From Blastocystis hominis (Eukaryota > Sar > Bigyra > Opalinata > Blastocystidae): a stretch of 64,000 nt of DNA. Below, piece after piece: positions 36,092 through 47,000 of this stretch (positions are counted from its first letter, which is position 1; each line of letters opens with the position of its first letter). The stretch is taken from NCBI RefSeq assembly GCF_000151665.1, contig NW_013171816.1, forward strand, positions 1,802,586 through 1,866,585, written 5' to 3'. The position numbers and the translations under genes are program-made. The notes under the pieces were generated by a model. The model did no database searches. It was given only the letters and a program-made list of their open reading frames with translations, and had not been told where the DNA came from.

Positions 36092-36711
36092 GACGTCTGA
36101 ATTAACGCGTGTGTTGTTGTTTTGGAAAAAGAGAGATACTGTGTTATCACTCGGAACAACACCGTTGTGGAGCTTCTACGAGTGACATCCAATTCCCTAG
36201 GCAACAGTTAAGAAATTCCGAACTCCTTCCTTATCTAAATCTTCGAGATTGCATTCATTCAGAAAAAGCTCAACCTGCTTCTTATAAAAACCTCTCAAGT
36301 GCCTTTCAGAGGAAAATGGAAGAAGGTCCATAGGCTACAATGATAGGAGAATAAATGTGAGAAGAGAAAATCAGCTTTTTCGATTTGGGAGTTTCACTGG
36401 TTCATAAAACAATCGTACAAAATCGAAAGGAGAGGCACAGAAGCGGTGCTTTCCAATACCTATTTCCCGAAACAAAAAAAATACAAAATGCGTGCTTTCT
36501 GTGAAATTTGAAAAATGGAGACAAGGGCTTTAGGGCACACAAACCCTAAATAGTTCACATTCCAAACAAGCGCGATTCCTACGAAAACTAATAAATTCAA
36601 AAGTGTCCCAATCACGGAATTTACACTGCAAAAAATACAGAGTTTAGGGTCATTCGATCACTGAATACCCGATTCTGATCGACCCTTAGAATTCACAATA
36701 CTTTGGCTACA

Positions 36712-37140
36712 ATGTCTTTCGTTTCTGCTGCTGAACGTGACGAGGTCGCTTGCACCCTTGCTACCCTGATTCTTGCCGATTCTGGCGTGAAGGTCGATGC
36801 TGCCGGAATTGAGAAGGTAGGAGCGTTTTGGAGCGGAAATTATATCACAGCTCTTGAAGGCTACCAACATCACTGTTGAGCCTTACTGGCCCATGCTTTT
36901 CGCCAAGTTCCTTGGTGAAAAGGACATTACTGAGCTTCTGATGAAGCCCAGTTGCGGAGCTGCTCCTGCTGCTGGTAGGGAGTGTGGTAGGACATTGAAC
37001 TTGTAGCTGCCGGAGCTGCTGCTGCCACTGAAGCCGCTGAGGAGAAGGAGGAGGAGAAGAAGGAGGAAGAGGAAGAGGAGGAAGAGGATATTGATATGAG
37101 CGGTGGTGGTCTCTTCGGAGATGATGATGACGACTGGTAA
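36712..37140 (+). CDS. RPLP1: Large-subunit acidic ribosomal protein P1
   Basis: Three exons, with introns at 36817-36850 (34 nt, ending CAG) and 36975-37006 (32 nt, ending TAG). The product reads SAAERDEVACTLATLILADS, then ATNITVEPYWPMLFAKFLGE, an alanine hinge, an acidic run and the P-protein end GGGLFGDDDDDW. P1/P2 form the ribosomal stalk that recruits elongation factors. The tail is like the universal GFGLFD end in position but replaced by aspartates and tryptophan. TGTTTGTT lies about 35 nt past the TAA, facing the converging end signal of GMP synthase. Confidence 0.9.
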
Positions 37141-37202
37141 ACAAGTACGTGAGTCATTGGAGCCTTTACCCGTTGTTTGTTGAACAAACAGCCCAAAGCA
37201 AA

Positions 37203-38890
37203 CTACTCCCACTCGATCGTGGCTGGGGGCTTGGACGACACGTCGTACACCACGCGGTTGATTCCCTTCACCTCGTTAATAATCCGGTTCGAGATTCTCG
37301 CCAGCAGGTCATACGGGAATCGGTACCAATCCGCCGTCATGTAATCCGTGGTCTGCACGCAGCGAATCGCCGCGGTCTGCTCATAGGTGCGTCCGTCGCC
37401 CATCACTCCAACCGACCGCACGGGCAGCAGCACCACGAGCGCCTGTCCGATCTTCTCGTACTCGCCGGCTGCGCGGATTTCGTCGATCAGAATCTTGTCC
37501 GCCTGGCGCAGAATGTCCAGCTGCTGCTTGTCCACCGCGCCGATCACGCGGATCGCGAGGCCGGGGCCGGGGAAGGGGTGTCTCCAGATGCAGTCATGCG
37601 GGAGTCCGAGCTCGGCGCCCAGCGCGCGGACCTCGTCCTTGAAGAGCTCGCGAAGCGGCTCGATGAGCTTCAGCTTCATGTTCTCCTTGAGCCCGCCCAC
37701 GTTGTGGTGCGATTTGATGGTCGCGGAGGGACCGCGGAAGGAGGTGGACTCGATCACGTCGGGGTAGAGCGTGCCCTGCAGCAGGAAATCCACATGGCCC
37801 ACTTCCTGCTCGATCTTCTTGGCCTCCTCTTCGAACACGTCGATGAACGTCGTCCCGATGATCTTGCGCTTCTTCTCCGGGTCGCTCACGCCCGCCAGCT
37901 TCGCCAGGAACAGCTCCGACGCGTCCGCCAGGTGCAGGTCGATGCCCGCCGCGCCCAGACGCTCCATCACCTCCTTCGCCTCGTTCAGACGCAGCACGCC
38001 GTTGTCCACCAGCACCGCGTGGAACCGCTTCCCGATCGCGCGGTTCAGCAGCACCGCCGCCACGCTGCTGTCCACGCCGCCGCTCACGGCACCGATCACG
38101 TGGCCCTCCTCGCCCACCTCGCTTCGAATGCGCGCAATCGCCTCGTTCACGAAGGAACCCATCTCCCAGTCCGCCTTCGCCTCGCAGATGTTCAGAACGA
38201 AGTTCTTCAGCAGGATTCGGCCCTGCGGAGTGTGCGTCACTTCCGGGTGGAACTGGATGCCGTACATCACCTTGTCGTGGCTCGCGATGGCTGCGTGCTC
38301 GGCGTTGGAGGTCGCGCCGATGTCGAAAAAGCCGGTAGGAAGAGCGGAGAGTTTGTCGCCGTGGCTCATCCAGACTTGGAAGGGGTCGTCCAGACCCTCC
38401 AGCAGACGCATCGCTTTTTGAGAGTCCTTTTCTAGGCGGTGAGAAGCAGAGGAAGAGATGGAGTACCTTCCAGGCCCTTGACAATACCAACCATGGCATG
38501 TCCATATTCACGGTGGTCACACGGAGCCACTACTCCTCCGTAGTGATGGGCAATCTCTTGGAGACCGTAGCAGATACCGAGAAGAGGCACTTGCTTCTCT
38601 TCGATGAACTTCCACAATTCTTCAGAAACGTGGGGAGCATCCTTCTCATAAACGCTCGAAGGACCGCCTGAAAATATGATTCCCTAGCTCGCAGGTAAAA
38701 CACGATCGTACCTTCAGATTCTTTTTCTCCATCACGGTCTTTGCATCCACCAGGCAGGAGAACAGTTCGCAGTAGACGTTAAATTCTAAAACGTCAGAGG
38801 ATGCGAACACCACTCACCTCGCACGCGACGAGCAATCAAGTGGCTGTACTGTGAACCGAAGTCAAGAATAACAATTTCGTCGTGATTCAT
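37203..38890 (-). CDS. GUAA: GMP synthase (glutamine-hydrolysing)
   Basis: N-terminal class I glutamine amidotransferase: [32 protein letters not shown] with the catalytic cysteine, and [11 protein letters not shown] with the histidine-glutamate pair. The ATP pyrophosphatase P-loop is [15 protein letters not shown]. The dimerisation domain follows ([28 protein letters not shown]) and ends KPPATIEWE, the normal family end. It converts XMP to GMP in purine synthesis. Short introns lie near 38800, 38690 and 38430. The TAG is followed 13 nt later by TGTTTGTT. The arginine-rich frame on the opposite strand is a shadow. Confidence 0.95.
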
Positions 38891-39218
38891 CACTCTGGGA
38901 AAAGGAATTGTGGTGCTTTGGAATGGCAACAACAGATTTGTGTAGAGTTGGATGGGAAAAGGAATGATGGTAATTGGTGTGGAGTTGAAATTGAAGAAGA
39001 GGGACTTGTGTGTGGTAATTACGAACATTTGTGTGAAAATAATAGCATGTGGAAAAAGAGTACTGATGGAGAACAAAGTAGTGGATGAGGTAAATCGAGA
39101 GGAAGGCTCTTTTGAAGAGTAGTAAACATTCCAAGATCGAAAAAGTGAGAATCTCTTTTTCTATGATGGAAACACGTATGAGGAATTGGAAATAGTGTAC
39201 GGACAACAAAGAAGAGGT

Positions 39219-40773
39219 TCAACAATACTTGACTAAAACCAATAAATATTCGAGAAGGAAGTATCCACAGGAAATCGAAGAAATCAACACGCTGTGCAGA
39301 TCAGGATACCGCGCAGGAGGAGGGAAGGCATAATACAAGATGCTACAGCCGACCACCCCCATTAAGCAAAGCGTGAAGAACCAATTCGCCGTTTTATTTG
39401 GAGTGACGCCGATAGGCTTCTGAGGAGGCAGAATAAAGAGAATCACGCCTGTGTACACCAATCCGAGAAGGAAATTCGAATCTTTCAGGTACAACGGAAT
39501 CATCGAGTAAGAAGCCATGAAACTAAACCAAATCGCTTCATCTGGGTCTGATTTTCCGAGAAGGAGCATGGGAAGCAACGGGAAGAGAATGGTCTTTTCA
39601 TGAACTAAAGAGAAAAGGGGAAGAATGGAAGCTTACCATGATATGAGAAAAGGAAAAAAGACATGGAGCAGGAAAACAACGACGCATACACTCGATTAGG
39701 AGAAGGCTTTCTCCAAAGCAAGAAGAGCGAAGGCAGACAGGCGCAAATGGTAGCGATGAGACACATCAGCTTCATTTGCTCGAAAGTGAAAAGTCGGTTC
39801 AGTTTGATGACGTTGTTTAACGTGCACCACACGGAAGCGACTTTGTCCTCGAACACCCATCGATCCCACGGAAACATTCGCTGAATCACCGCGCGAAGAG
39901 ACGAAAGAGGCGAGAGATCCTCGGGGAGATGGACGCAGAAAGGAAGAAAGAGGAGAGCAAAGGAAGCAATGACTGTAAGTCCGATAAGGAAAAGATGAGA
40001 AACGCTTTTCCGGTCATAGCATTTGCGCAACAACCACACGAAAAACACCAACGAATAATAGAGTGCTATTTGCTTGTATCCTATGGCCATCACAAAAAGG
40101 AAAGAGCCGATGCAGTCGTAATCTCTTTCGATACAGAAGAGCGAAAGGAGAACGAGACCCAGACAAACCGAGTTGTACTGAAAATGGCCATGATCGATTA
40201 ACAGCAATGCAGGAGAAAATACCATCAGGAAGAATGGAATAAAAGCGGAATGTGATTTCTGTAAGTCCGAAGCAAAATAGGTCACAAGCAAGCAAGACGG
40301 AAGATAAACCAGTATATCCATAGCCAGCACGGACAATCGAGAAAATAGCTAAAAGAAAAACACATAAAATGTGCACTACGATACAAGAACTAGTTTCACA
40401 ACCCCGACTCGCCTCAAAGGTCACCACTTCAGGACATAAATATTCTGCTATCTTTCCCAAAACATATTCGTGAAAAGCAGTCAATGGAGGGTAATCCAGA
40501 CCCCAATACATTAGATCATTGTGAGTTCCATTTCTATACCTAAATTTAGGAAGAATGGAGATATATACCAATCGTAGATAGGTAAGTGAATGGTAATCTC
40601 CATCCAATGACGCTGAGCTTCCAAATCTCCAAAAAGAGGTCCCTTGCCCATTCCTAAAGTAAAAACGATTAAAAAGGTTCACCTGAGTAAGGGTTTAGGG
40701 AAATAAGGTATCGCACTGAAATACACAGTAACAATAATGCAGTAATGTAGCTGAAGCGAAGAGGAGAGGACAT
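39219..40773 (-). CDS. ALG6: ALG6-type dolichyl-P-glucose:Man9GlcNAc2-PP-dolichol glucosyltransferase
   Basis: ATG at 40773 opens a hydrophobic start; a 29-nt intron leads to [18 protein letters not shown], the ALG6/ALG8 signature, then [18 protein letters not shown] with the DYPPLTA motif. Polytopic middle segments include [18 protein letters not shown] (H-x-FQYN motif) and [17 protein letters not shown], which favours ALG6. An [13 protein letters not shown] segment precedes the last helices. The enzyme adds the first glucose to the N-glycan precursor in the ER. Introns lie near 40675, 40525, 40355 and 39605. Confidence 0.85.
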
Positions 40774-41505
40774 ACAAAAACGACCCGACGAAATAAAATG
40801 AAATGAGCAAGATAGTACAATTACGTATTAACATATACGGGGAATGATTATTTTTTTATTGTGCGAAGATATAATAGTTGGGGTGTCAAATTGGACAGTT
40901 TGTACAAGATGAAGTGTCGTCAGACATAATGGGAGAAGAAATATATATTTATATATATCAATATGTCGCTCCGGTTAAAGGTGATAGATTTCAAATTGAA
41001 TGAATAGTGATGGACGAAAAAACATAAATAATAATAATAGTGTTTACACAAAAGAGATACTATTACAGAGAAAATCGATAAATGGATTACTGCCCAAATA
41101 GGAAACCAGCAAAATAGTCGAAAAGGTGATATGAAGTAATGGTTATTTGTATACAGAGCAAAATGAGAATTCGTTATATAGGAAAGCACGAAAGAAAATG
41201 AGATAATAAGGTTTAAAAGCGAGAGGAATGCGGAGAATAAGTTTAGATTGAATTGTGAAATTGTGACTGACTTAATCACACAACAGTCGAGAACCACCAA
41301 AAAAAAACGGAACAAAGGAAACATGAACCCCTACTAATACATTATTCGGCATATTAATCATATTATTTATCATCCTAATTTTAAAATGGTATACTACATT
41401 TATAGAACAAAAATAAGAATGTGAATTGTGCAATGAATCGAAAATGCAATCATAAGCAGTTCCAACTCAAATCGAATGTACTTCTTCACAAAATCGGATT
41501 ATCTT
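40774..41505. other. AT-rich intergenic stretch
   Basis: Long low-complexity open frames on the minus strand (40920-41324, rich in Phe, Ile, Tyr) have no domain and look like AT-rich chance frames. I see no RNA gene here. Confidence 0.5.
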
Positions 41506-43129
41506 TTACTGAAAATGTTTATCATGCTTGAAAAGGTCAGTAAGTTTACTAGAGACGTCTATCCTATCATCAACACATAACGAAATACTTGTTATACTAA
41601 TTCTTTTCAGATTATTGAATAACGATGAATTTTGATCTTTAATAATGTTAACATTTTGAACATTCATGATATCTAAAAATAATATTAGCAAAAAGAAAAC
41701 ATTACTCTCTAAAACTAATTCTTTGACATCACAAAAGTTATCGTCTCCATAAAGCGTTATAGAATGCAAACTAGGTAAATCTGTACATTTAATGGCTTCA
41801 GAAAGGTATTACTTCGCATTTCAAGTTTAGACGTTTCACTCTGATAACTGCCACTGATTGCACCCCATCCAAGTTTTAATACTTTTAATTGAGGAAGATC
41901 TACGAGTCAGTGTTATTCGTCCGTAGTAATACTGTTAATTTTCGTTGATAACGACAGCGAAAAAGCCCATCTACCTAATTCGATCTCCTCTAGTTGTGGA
42001 AGGTCTATACAATTATTAGAATAAGTCGATATGTGATACTCTCGATAACAAAGGAATTCCAGAGAAAGCAGCAAGTATCGGTATCACACACACCTATCTT
42101 TAAAGAGGTCAGTGAAGGCAATTCCTTCAACTCAAAAGACCCAGCAAAATCCGCAAAACAATATCTTTCAATTACAATACTTTTCAGTGATGGGCAACTT
42201 GTTATGGAAAAAGACTTATCTGCTCTATATGCAGCTGGTACTGCTTTATCAAGTTCAAAAATAACATACTGATTTGTCACTTGCGTAAACGAATTTTCTG
42301 CGATTTTGATAGTTTCCAATCGATCCAATCCATTTATTTTGAATGTCTTCACTGATTTAAAACAATTATCGCCGATTTCGATCGATTCCAAATTATAGAA
42401 CAACGAAATATCCCAATCAGCCAATATACAACTAAATAGCTCCATTCTTTTTACTATGAAACTGAAATTGCTTCCATTTCCTTCATATTGATCACTGTCC
42501 ATCTCATTATACCAGAAATCCTGAATAGCCTCAATACCTGCTTGATCATACACTTTTCCAATTCCAAATCGATTATCATCACACCAATATCCTTCATATT
42601 CAATACATCCATTATTATTATAACTCGTTCCATAGCCAAATCGTTTCCAATTGATCATTATGCCCTTGTACACCAATATTCCATTATCATCATACATTTC
42701 ACCATATCCAAATGGAATTCCAAACTCGTTTTCTGTCAATACCAAGCCTTCAAATCGACTTCCATGATCCAAGTAAACTTTTCCCTTTTCTACTACTATG
42801 GATTGTTCTTCATTATATGAAATATCACCAATTTGATGATTTCCGAACACTTTCAACACTTTCTGCTCATTGACCACAAATCCTTGATTCATGAATACTC
42901 TATTATCGAAATGCAATACTATACATTCTAGATTGCTCAATATGAGTGAAATCCAGCCATCCACTTTCATGTCTTTATTCAAGTGTCCTTGCATATACTG
43001 GATCATGGAACTGTCAACATGATAATAACTAATAACAGAATTGATAAAATCGGCAATAGTCTTCATAAAACAAAAAAAGAATGAGATATATAGGATTGTT
43101 CCGTTAACTTCTATCTTATCTACATCCAC
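41506..43129 (-). CDS. MORN/leucine-rich-repeat protein, repeat-by-repeat spliced
   Basis: After an N-terminal region (ATG 43129) come MORN-like units (FGYGEMYDDNGI, RFGYGTSYNNNG, RFGIGKVYD) and then LRR units of about 25 residues (SIEIGDNCF, TIKIAENSF, SIVIERYCF, SLKIGVCDTD). Past 42005 the frame looks broken, but removing GT...AG segments of 33-35 nt restores it: each new exon starts with the same phase and codes NLPQLEEIEL, NLPQLKVLKL, NLPSLHSITL. So at least four introns interrupt the LRR units at one fixed position. The last exon ends at 41506. Function is unknown. It sits next to the viral element, and a truncated copy lies at 1046-1789. Confidence 0.65.
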
Positions 43130-43621
43130 ATGTCTATATTATCTAATAGACTTCTTAGCTATTGTGCTATTACGTCGGGGTAGTGGCAACACCACTTCTT
43201 CACTATCAATATGAACTCCTTGCTAGTTCTGAAAGTTTTCCTTTTTTTCCAGTTTACTTTTATTACTGAAATTCGTTTAAAAGTTGGGAACTACAACACA
43301 TGCGATACACTATCATAACGATAAGTATTTCACATAGCACTCTGTATCGATACGAAAAAACAAAACAAGGCCGTGATTACAACATTACACGCAAGTCATC
43401 CTTCTAAATGTATATTGTTATTAATAGATTAGTATCGTATTATAAGAGCTATTCCCAGTGTACTTACTTGTATAATATCTAATGTAACAGCAATAATCTC
43501 TTTTTGAAAAAAATGGAAAAGATTACTATTTTATTTGAAAGAAATAACGAACCCAATGTTCCATGTTGTGAATAGAGAAGAATAGCCATTTTTTAGCAAA
43601 TCAGTATAAGTAGTAGGAAAA
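43130..43621. other. AT-rich intergenic stretch before the element
   Basis: No open frame or RNA gene can be supported. The host-element boundary is expected here or in the adjoining tandem repeats. Confidence 0.5.
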
Positions 43622-43941
43622 TGGCGCATAAAGCGCGAAAATTTTTTCGGCCCTTTTTCTGCCATTTTTTTTCCTGACCTCCTTTTTTCTACCTGGCCTC
43701 CTTTATTTCTACCTGGTCACCTCGAGTACCATGGCGCATAAAGCGCGAAAAATTTTTCGGACCTTTTTCTGCCATTTTATTCCTGGCTGCCTTTTGACCA
43801 TTGTCTGCTTGCCCACCTCGAGTACCACGGCGCATAAAGCGCGAAAATCTTTTCGGCCCTTTTTCTGCCTGACCACCATTGCTACCCATTGCCCACCTCG
43901 AGTACCATGGCGCATAAAGCGCGAAAACCTTTTCGGCTATT
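43622..43941. repeat. Terminal tandem repeat of the element
   Basis: Four imperfect copies begin at about 43622, 43731, 43829 and 43910, each with GGCGCATAAAGCGCGAAAA followed by a T-rich and CTTTTTCTGCC segment and, in most, CACCTCGAGTACCA. The core contains the near-palindrome GCGCATAAAGCGC. A 98-codon open frame across it on the minus strand only reflects the repeats. It may be the terminal inverted repeat or a subterminal array; the matching end is not in view. Confidence 0.7.
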
Positions 43942-43979
43942 GGGGGAGCTTTGCTCCCCCGGGGAAGCTTCGCTTCCCC
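43942..43979. repeat. Double hairpin DH1
   Basis: Two perfect hairpins back to back: GGGGGAGC-TTT-GCTCCCCC and GGGGAAGC-TTC-GCTTCCCC. ATTG occurs on both sides (allowing one G shared), a possible target duplication. It lies at the edge of the terminal tandem repeats. Confidence 0.9.
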
Positions 43980-44056
43980 CATTGTCTGCCAATTTGGTTA
44001 TTGTCTGCCCTTTATACACTGTTTGATAAAGAAAACAAAGTAAAAAAACTTCTCCT

Positions 44057-47000
44057 TTACATGTCCTTCAATCGGTAATGTCCAAACGCCAGTGTGTGTA
44101 CGTTGTCGTCCAAGATCCAACGTTTGTTATCCGTGCAAGTCATAAGGGTCTTGGTCTGCTCCTTCGTGCTGATATCGAAGGCCTGGTTGTTGATGCGTTT
44201 GAAGCTGCCTTCGATCACTGCATCTTCCTTCTTCTCTGCCTCTAAAACACGCTTGTACAAATCGATGTTCTTCACGCTCATCCTCTCACCATCGATCACC
44301 ACGTTGCGAGGAACTCCCTTTGCTGCGTTGTGTATCACATGCTTCTCATCAACCAAGCAGTACATCTTCGGTCTAAGTCCCACGAACTCCGTGATGCGAT
44401 GTCCGTTGTGCTCGTCCTTGAAGATGGGACCAGGCAACTTCTTGTTGAAGTTGAGGAACGATTCCAATGAAGGGAACTTGCTCTTGTCCACCTCATGCTC
44501 GTAATACTTCACGAGTTCTCCATAGAAGTAGCTTGTGTTATCCAATTCCGAGAAGTCGAATGATTTGTACATGTCACACATCTTGTGAACGATGTTAGCG
44601 CGATCGTGCAGTTGCACGATGAGTGAGTCCGTGTCCTGTCCCAACAACTCCACGGTGTCGAATGTGTTCTTGAGCACATTGTAGTAGAAATCGTAGATGA
44701 TGTGTTTGGACATATCGAGAATGGCGAACCCGATGAAGAATGGCTTCTCCACCCTGCGCACCGGTGTGTTCAACTTGATGCCGATCAGATTCTCGGAATA
44801 CATGGTAGTCCCGGCGATCATGTCGTACCCATGCTTCTGAATGATGGCTTCACGTTCATTCCACGTGTTAGCGAACTTCACCTTCATTCGCTTCAGTCCA
44901 GTCTCAACGAATTTGCCATAGGTTGAGTTTGCTAACAGCTTATACAGGTTCTTCTCCACAGTAATCTTGGACTTGGCTCGTTTCTCACTCAGCATGTTCA
45001 CGTACTCGAAGATAAATGGTGCCTGCTTGAATCGAATGATGTGGTGAATGTGCGTGACACGATAACCCTGTTGAATGCCCAGTTGCAACAGTGAGTAATG
45101 CACGAGATACTTTTGACGAGGTACAAGATCACAGATGAGCTTCGGTGTATTCACCTCTTTCACTTTGTCCACAATGTCGTTCTTCTCTGCGTACTTCTTG
45201 ATTCCATCGGAGTACATGCCCGCCTTCTGTACGGGAAAGAATGGCAAGTCATTGAACTTATCATGGAGTTCTACTGGTGCCTCGATGTCACACTCGATGA
45301 AGAACCCATATTTACCGAACGTCTTGAGTGATTGCACCCATCCATTCGGGTCACGATTGATCTTCTCCATCACTTCTCGTCGCTCAGGTACACCCACCAA
45401 CTCATAAGGCATCATTCGATGCATGGCTCCACCGTACAGGTTGTTGGCGTCCAGGTAGTAGATGCCTTGGGACGACGTTGCTTGCTCCTTGTTGTCAATG
45501 TCGACCTTGGCATGTCGTTTCACGATCTGAGTGATTCCTCCTCGCAGGTTCTTCAACAATCGCATGAAGTCATCGATATCATTTGTCTCCATCAATCGAA
45601 TGCCCTTGCTCTCATAGAACTCACCCATGCGATTCAAGAACACTTTTACCAGTTGTTTCTCGGCGAGTCCCTCGTTGGCGTTGATGCGCATGATGTACTG
45701 AGCCCATTTCCTTGCGAGGGTCATGAGGCTATTCTCGTTATGATCGCCCTCCATTGTGACCTTTAAGAAGAGCGAATAGGCCATTTGTGGTGCTGTGATA
45801 TAGTGCATCGGATCAACACCGAATGCATTCAGTGTCGTGTTTCGGAAGTGTTCGAATGCATCAGCCATGAGAGTCACATCGAGTACATTGTACAATTCGT
45901 AGTACTCACCCCATGTCTTGATATCGAAGGTCTTCCACAGCTTCACCATGTGATCATATTCGTCTTGTGGCATCATCTCTCCCTTCATATCATCAATGCA
46001 TTGCTCGCGAGAAGGAATGACGGTATTGTTCAATGACTCGTACGACTTGATGAGACTGTAGAACATGGGTTCTTTCCGTGTCAACAGATCGATGTATTCA
46101 TCATCCCATTGCTTGCCTCGAGACTCACAGTACTTGCGTAGTTGTTGTTTGGTGTGCACGTACAAATCGAGGTTGCCTCCAAGTGTCTGTGCGACGATGG
46201 ATCTGAGAGGACTGCTGATGAGCTTCAACGAGTCCTTGAATTGAATGCCATTGTACTCGATCTGCATCTCCTTGTCTTCAGTGGTTGGAATGACTTCGAG
46301 ATTCCCACCAGGCATCGTCGCGATGAGTTTCATGATGAACGTGAAGTCGTAGTGCGATCCATTGTGGAAGTAAACTGGCAGACGATAGTTCTTCTTGTTG
46401 AATGAGAGTTGTAGGTTACACTTGGTGCAACAGGTGCAGATGTACTGTCCGGCTTCGAAGTGACGTATCTCTCCCTTTCCTGTGGTGTATTCACCTGCCA
46501 CATGTGCGTGATGACGTACCTTGTCGTCCTCCAGTTTCTTGCGACAGAAGGGACACACGGTTGTTGCACGAAAGTCCTTCTCGATGCTCGGAGAGTTCTC
46601 GAGGGGTAATTCATCGAATAGATATGTTTTCACACTCCCTTGCAATTGCACGAGATAGTCCATGAAAGGACGAAGCTCTTCTTCGCTCTCGTGTGGTGCA
46701 TGGAAGACTCTCAGTTGAGTCTGGATGGCAGGGATACGAGACACGGCTAGACAGGATAACATGATGGGCTTGTGTCTGTTCTTGTCATCAATGGCTGACT
46801 CGAAGTCAGCGTACACGACGACCGGTGCTGGCATTTCGTATCGCTGGTTGGTGAATCGCAACCGAGTCTCCTCGTTCGCCAACTCGTACTCTTCGCTTTC
46901 ATTGACGAGTTCACGATGTACTTGTACTTCGTGAGCATGAACGGCTTTACGAGATCCGAAAAAGTCGTCACAGAACCTGCACTTCACGTTTCTCGTTGTA

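Noticed and set aside
37149-38520. Long histidine/arginine-rich frames over GMP synthase
   Set aside because: They overlap a clear, full-length GMP synthase in the other frame.
41506-42010. MORN/LRR gene as a pseudogene because of stops after 42005
   Set aside because: The stops lie within segments that splice as introns at the same phase in each repeat.
43689-43982. 98-codon frame in the terminal repeats
   Set aside because: Its repeating FSRFMRHGTRGG pattern only mirrors the DNA repeat and the adjoining hairpin.
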